In this document: positions 61,731 to 64,000 of the stretch, piece by piece
How positions within the stretch are numbered: the first letter of the stretch is position 1
Layout: every line of letters starts with the position of its first letter
Source: Niastella vici
GTDB lineage: Bacteria > Bacteroidota > Bacteroidia > Chitinophagales > Chitinophagaceae
Reading direction: 5' to 3'
Assembly: GCF_002077945.1 (NCBI RefSeq)
Contig: NZ_LVYD01000061.1
Span: 1 to 64,000 of the forward strand
DNA: 64,000 bases
Program-made: the position numbers and the translations under genes
Notes under the pieces: model-generated
Database searches by the model: none
Seen by the model: the letters and a program-made list of their open reading frames with translations, nothing else
What the model was told of the DNA's origin: nothing

Positions 61731-64000
61731 TTAAAAATTAATATTCACACCTGCCATGTACACTCTGGGGCGGGGATAAAATCCATTATCAACACCCTGG
61801 CCAAAAGAATGAGGATTATTAGCAGTGGCGCCGTTGCCGGTTCCATCCGGAGCGGAAGCACCAACCTCAGGATCCATACCACTGTATTTTGTAAAAGTGA
61901 TCAGATTTTGTGCAGCTACGTATAAGCGGAACTGACTTAAATATTTCCATTTTATAAGTTTAGCCACGTCGTATCCGAGGGTAATGTTTGAAACTCTTAA
62001 ATAGCTTCCATCATGAATATAGAGATCTGAAAATTCTACCCAGTTAGAACTGTTCTGCGTGATGCGGGGCATTTTATTCGAAGTTCCCTCACCATGCCAA
62101 CGGCTAAGAATATCAGTTGTATAGTTAGCCCATTGACCCGGACTACGGTAAGACTGAACAATTTTATTACCTGCTACGCCATTGGTTGTAACAGAAAGAT
62201 CAAAGTTTTTGTAGTTGGCTGAAAACCGGATACCAAAAATATGATGCGGATTGGGATCACCGATATTGGTCTTATCTTTCGCATCAATTACTCCATCACC
62301 ATTTAAATCTACCAATTTCAGGTCACCGGGTTGTGCATTCGGCTGAAGTAATCCGTTTTTACCATTCCATGCCTGAACATCGGCGGTATTCTGAAAAATT
62401 CCTGCAGTTTTATAACCCCAGAAATAACCAATAGGATTTCCGGCAGCAGCACGGAAAAATTCAGGACCATTAACAAATAAACTGTTTGTACCGCCGTGAA
62501 TGATGCCATCGGCAGTTGGAATATTGTTCACCACATTTTTATTGTAGGCATAAGAACCCGAAACGGTATAGGTAAAATCGCGGCCAACATTTCCGTTATA
62601 AGCCAACTGAAGCTCTATTCCTTTATTGGTAACAAGTCCGCCATTGATGTATGGAGCATTGGGAACACCAGTAGTTGCCAACAAAGGCGCCTGAACCAAC
62701 CAGTCTTTCGTGGATTTGTTGTACCAGTCAAGGCTCACGTCTAATTTATTATTCAGGAACCTTGCGTCAAAACCGATATTGGTTTGATGAGAACTTTCCC
62801 ATCTGGTGTCTATAACACCAATTGTTTGAGGAAATGCCCCCTGAGTTAAAGTAGTATTATCATTACCAAAATTGTACCGGGCATTAGATAAGGAAATTAA
62901 AGACAGGTAGTTAAAGGCATCAATACGATCATTACCATTAGTACCCCAGCCTGCTCTTAGTTTCAGGAAGTTCAACCAGGTATGGGTTGATGCCATGAAA
63001 TCTTCATTGCTGGCTACCCAACCGGCAGAAAGCGATGGAAAATATCCCCATTGACGAAAACCGGGAGCAAACATGGTAGACATATCAGCACGGAAAACAG
63101 CAGTAGCTAAATATTTTTCTTTGAAACTGTAATTCACCCGGCCGAAGAATGAAGACAGGGCGTATACAGCATTGGCATTTCCGTTAAGCGATATGCTATT
63201 AGTGAGGGTTTGCCTGTTGGCTGCGGAAGTATCTGCACTCATTGTATAACCGGTTACCATGGAATTAGTCAGATAGCCACGATCAAAAGAACTGAACAGC
63301 GTAGCTCCTGTATTACTTCCGTTTATCCATGTTCCCTGAGCTTTTCTGATTGAAGTACCGGCCAACACATCAAAACTGTGCTCTTTAACCTTGAAAAGAT
63401 AGTTGATCGTATTATCAAAGTTCCAGGTGTATCCCTGAGATCCGCCCTGGCTAATGTTTTCATAAAGGTTATAAGCATATATCGACAACTTATCATATGC
63501 AGGCCTGTAGCTATGATTTGCCGATGAAGAATAATCCAAACCGAAGGTTGACCTTATTCTTAAGTTTTTGATGGGCTCAAGCTCTGCATAAACGTTTCCC
63601 AGCACTCTTTGCGTTTTGGTAGCATTCTGATTATTGTATTTCATCAACGCATACGGGTTGGCTTCGGTGTTATTCCAACTTCCGCCATTATATATAGTTG
63701 AATTGAGACTGCTCAGGTAATTGCCTTTTGCATCGTACATCGCCAATAAGGGGCTTGTACCTATGGCGCCGGCCAACACGTTACCCGAATACAATCCGCC
63801 GTCGGCTACTCCTTTTTGATCGATCATAGAAAAAGTGAGATTTTCACCTACTTTCAATGCGCCGCCGTACATTTTACGTTCAGAGTTTGCTTTAAAGTTG
63901 ATACGTTTATAATCTGACAGGTTTGCACCGCCAATGATGCCACCCTGTTCAGTATATGACCCGCCCAACGAATAAGATGATACGTCAGATCCGCCATTAG
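61731..64000 (-). CDS. SusC/RagA family TonB-linked outer-membrane protein, 5' end outside window
   Basis: About 755 residues are visible; the frame stays open to the window edge, so the signal, N-terminal domain and plug are missing. The visible part is barrel: FFGRVNYSFKEKYLATAVFR, LKLRAGWGTNGND, LDVSLDWYNKSTKDWL, GDLKLVDLNGDGVIDAKDKT, and the closing VYMAGVNINF. The calcium-site-like LNGDGVIDAKDK loop is common in this family. Confidence 0.9.
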   Translation of the reverse strand, partial: NGGSDVSSYSLGGSYTEQGGIIGGANLSDYKRINFKANSERKMYGGALKVGENLTFSMIDQKGVADGGLYSGNVLAGAIGTSPLLAMYDAKGNYLSSLNSTIYNGGSWNNTEANPYALMKYNNQNATKTQRVLGNVYAELEPIKNLRIRSTFGLDYSSSANHSYRPAYDKLSIYAYNLYENISQGGSQGYTWNFDNTINYLFKVKEHSFDVLAGTSIRKAQGTWINGSNTGATLFSSFDRGYLTNSMVTGYTMSADTSAANRQTLTNSISLNGNANAVYALSSFFGRVNYSFKEKYLATAVFRADMSTMFAPGFRQWGYFPSLSAGWVASNEDFMASTHTWLNFLKLRAGWGTNGNDRIDAFNYLSLISLSNARYNFGNDNTTLTQGAFPQTIGVIDTRWESSHQTNIGFDARFLNNKLDVSLDWYNKSTKDWLVQAPLLATTGVPNAPYINGGLVTNKGIELQLAYNGNVGRDFTYTVSGSYAYNKNVVNNIPTADGIIHGGTNSLFVNGPEFFRAAAGNPIGYFWGYKTAGIFQNTADVQAWNGKNGLLQPNAQPGDLKLVDLNGDGVIDAKDKTNIGDPNPHHIFGIRFSANYKNFDLSVTTNGVAGNKIVQSYRSPGQWANYTTDILSRWHGEGTSNKMPRITQNSSNWVEFSDLYIHDGSYLRVSNITLGYDVAKLIKWKYLSQFRLYVAAQNLITFTKYSGMDPEVGASAPDGTGNGATANNPHSFGQGVDNGFYPRPRVYMAGVNINF

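Overview
The window comes from a Bacteroidota chromosome, most likely family Chitinophagaceae. The evidence is four SusC/SusD-type genes pairs or parts of pairs, GH97/GH95/GH29/GH43 enzymes, a hybrid two-component regulator, type IX secretion sorting tails, and promoters carrying the Bacteroidota -7 box TANNTTTG. Nearly every gene lies on the minus strand; the one clear plus-strand gene is at 19480-20682. No tRNA, rRNA, CRISPR array or intact transposase was seen.

Region 1 (1-4494) is a short glycosidase operon: GH31 (alpha-xylosidase type, broken by a +1 frameshift in a 7-base homopolymer) followed by GH97. Region 2 (4495-18931) is a roughly 14 kb co-directional, tightly spaced set: small HTH regulator, O-antigen-ligase-like membrane protein with a TPR-like tail, secreted six-cysteine peptide, propeller lipoprotein, thioredoxin-like lipoprotein, propeller protein, TonB-type outer-membrane barrel, two more propeller paralogues and a large alpha/beta-hydrolase-like protein. 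This is the most system-like and least understood block. It contains a scar showing that a thioredoxin-propeller unit was duplicated and then mostly deleted.

Region 3 (18932-21080) is a debris zone: IS-end-like sequence, an 85-bp repeat shared with 48565-48649, a TlpA-like protein gene, and a pseudogene in which a LytS-type kinase fragment is joined to the tail of a LytTR regulator. Region 4 (21081-48403) is a large polysaccharide utilization locus read leftwards: LacI regulator, two tandem SusC/SusD pairs, a CHRD-like lipoprotein, a GH28-like enzyme, two giant alginate-lyase-family proteins with T9SS tails, GH29 and two GH43 enzymes. Region 5 (48766-56839) holds a hybrid two-component system, a zinc dehydrogenase and a GH95 alpha-L-fucosidase. 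Region 6 (57044-64000) holds a second GH97 and the 3' part of another SusC-SusD-lipoprotein operon that runs off the window.

The strongest new observation is regulatory. Upstream of GH31, GH95 and the hybrid regulator itself the same architecture occurs: GTCGGA, 12 bases, AAAGTC, 34 bases, then TANNTTTG. The GTC cores are 21 bp apart (two helical turns), as expected for an AraC-type output domain. This links GH31-GH97, GH95-dehydrogenase and the regulator, 50 kb apart, into one predicted regulon. Alpha-xylosidase plus alpha-L-fucosidase suggests fucosylated xyloglucan fragments as substrate (inference).
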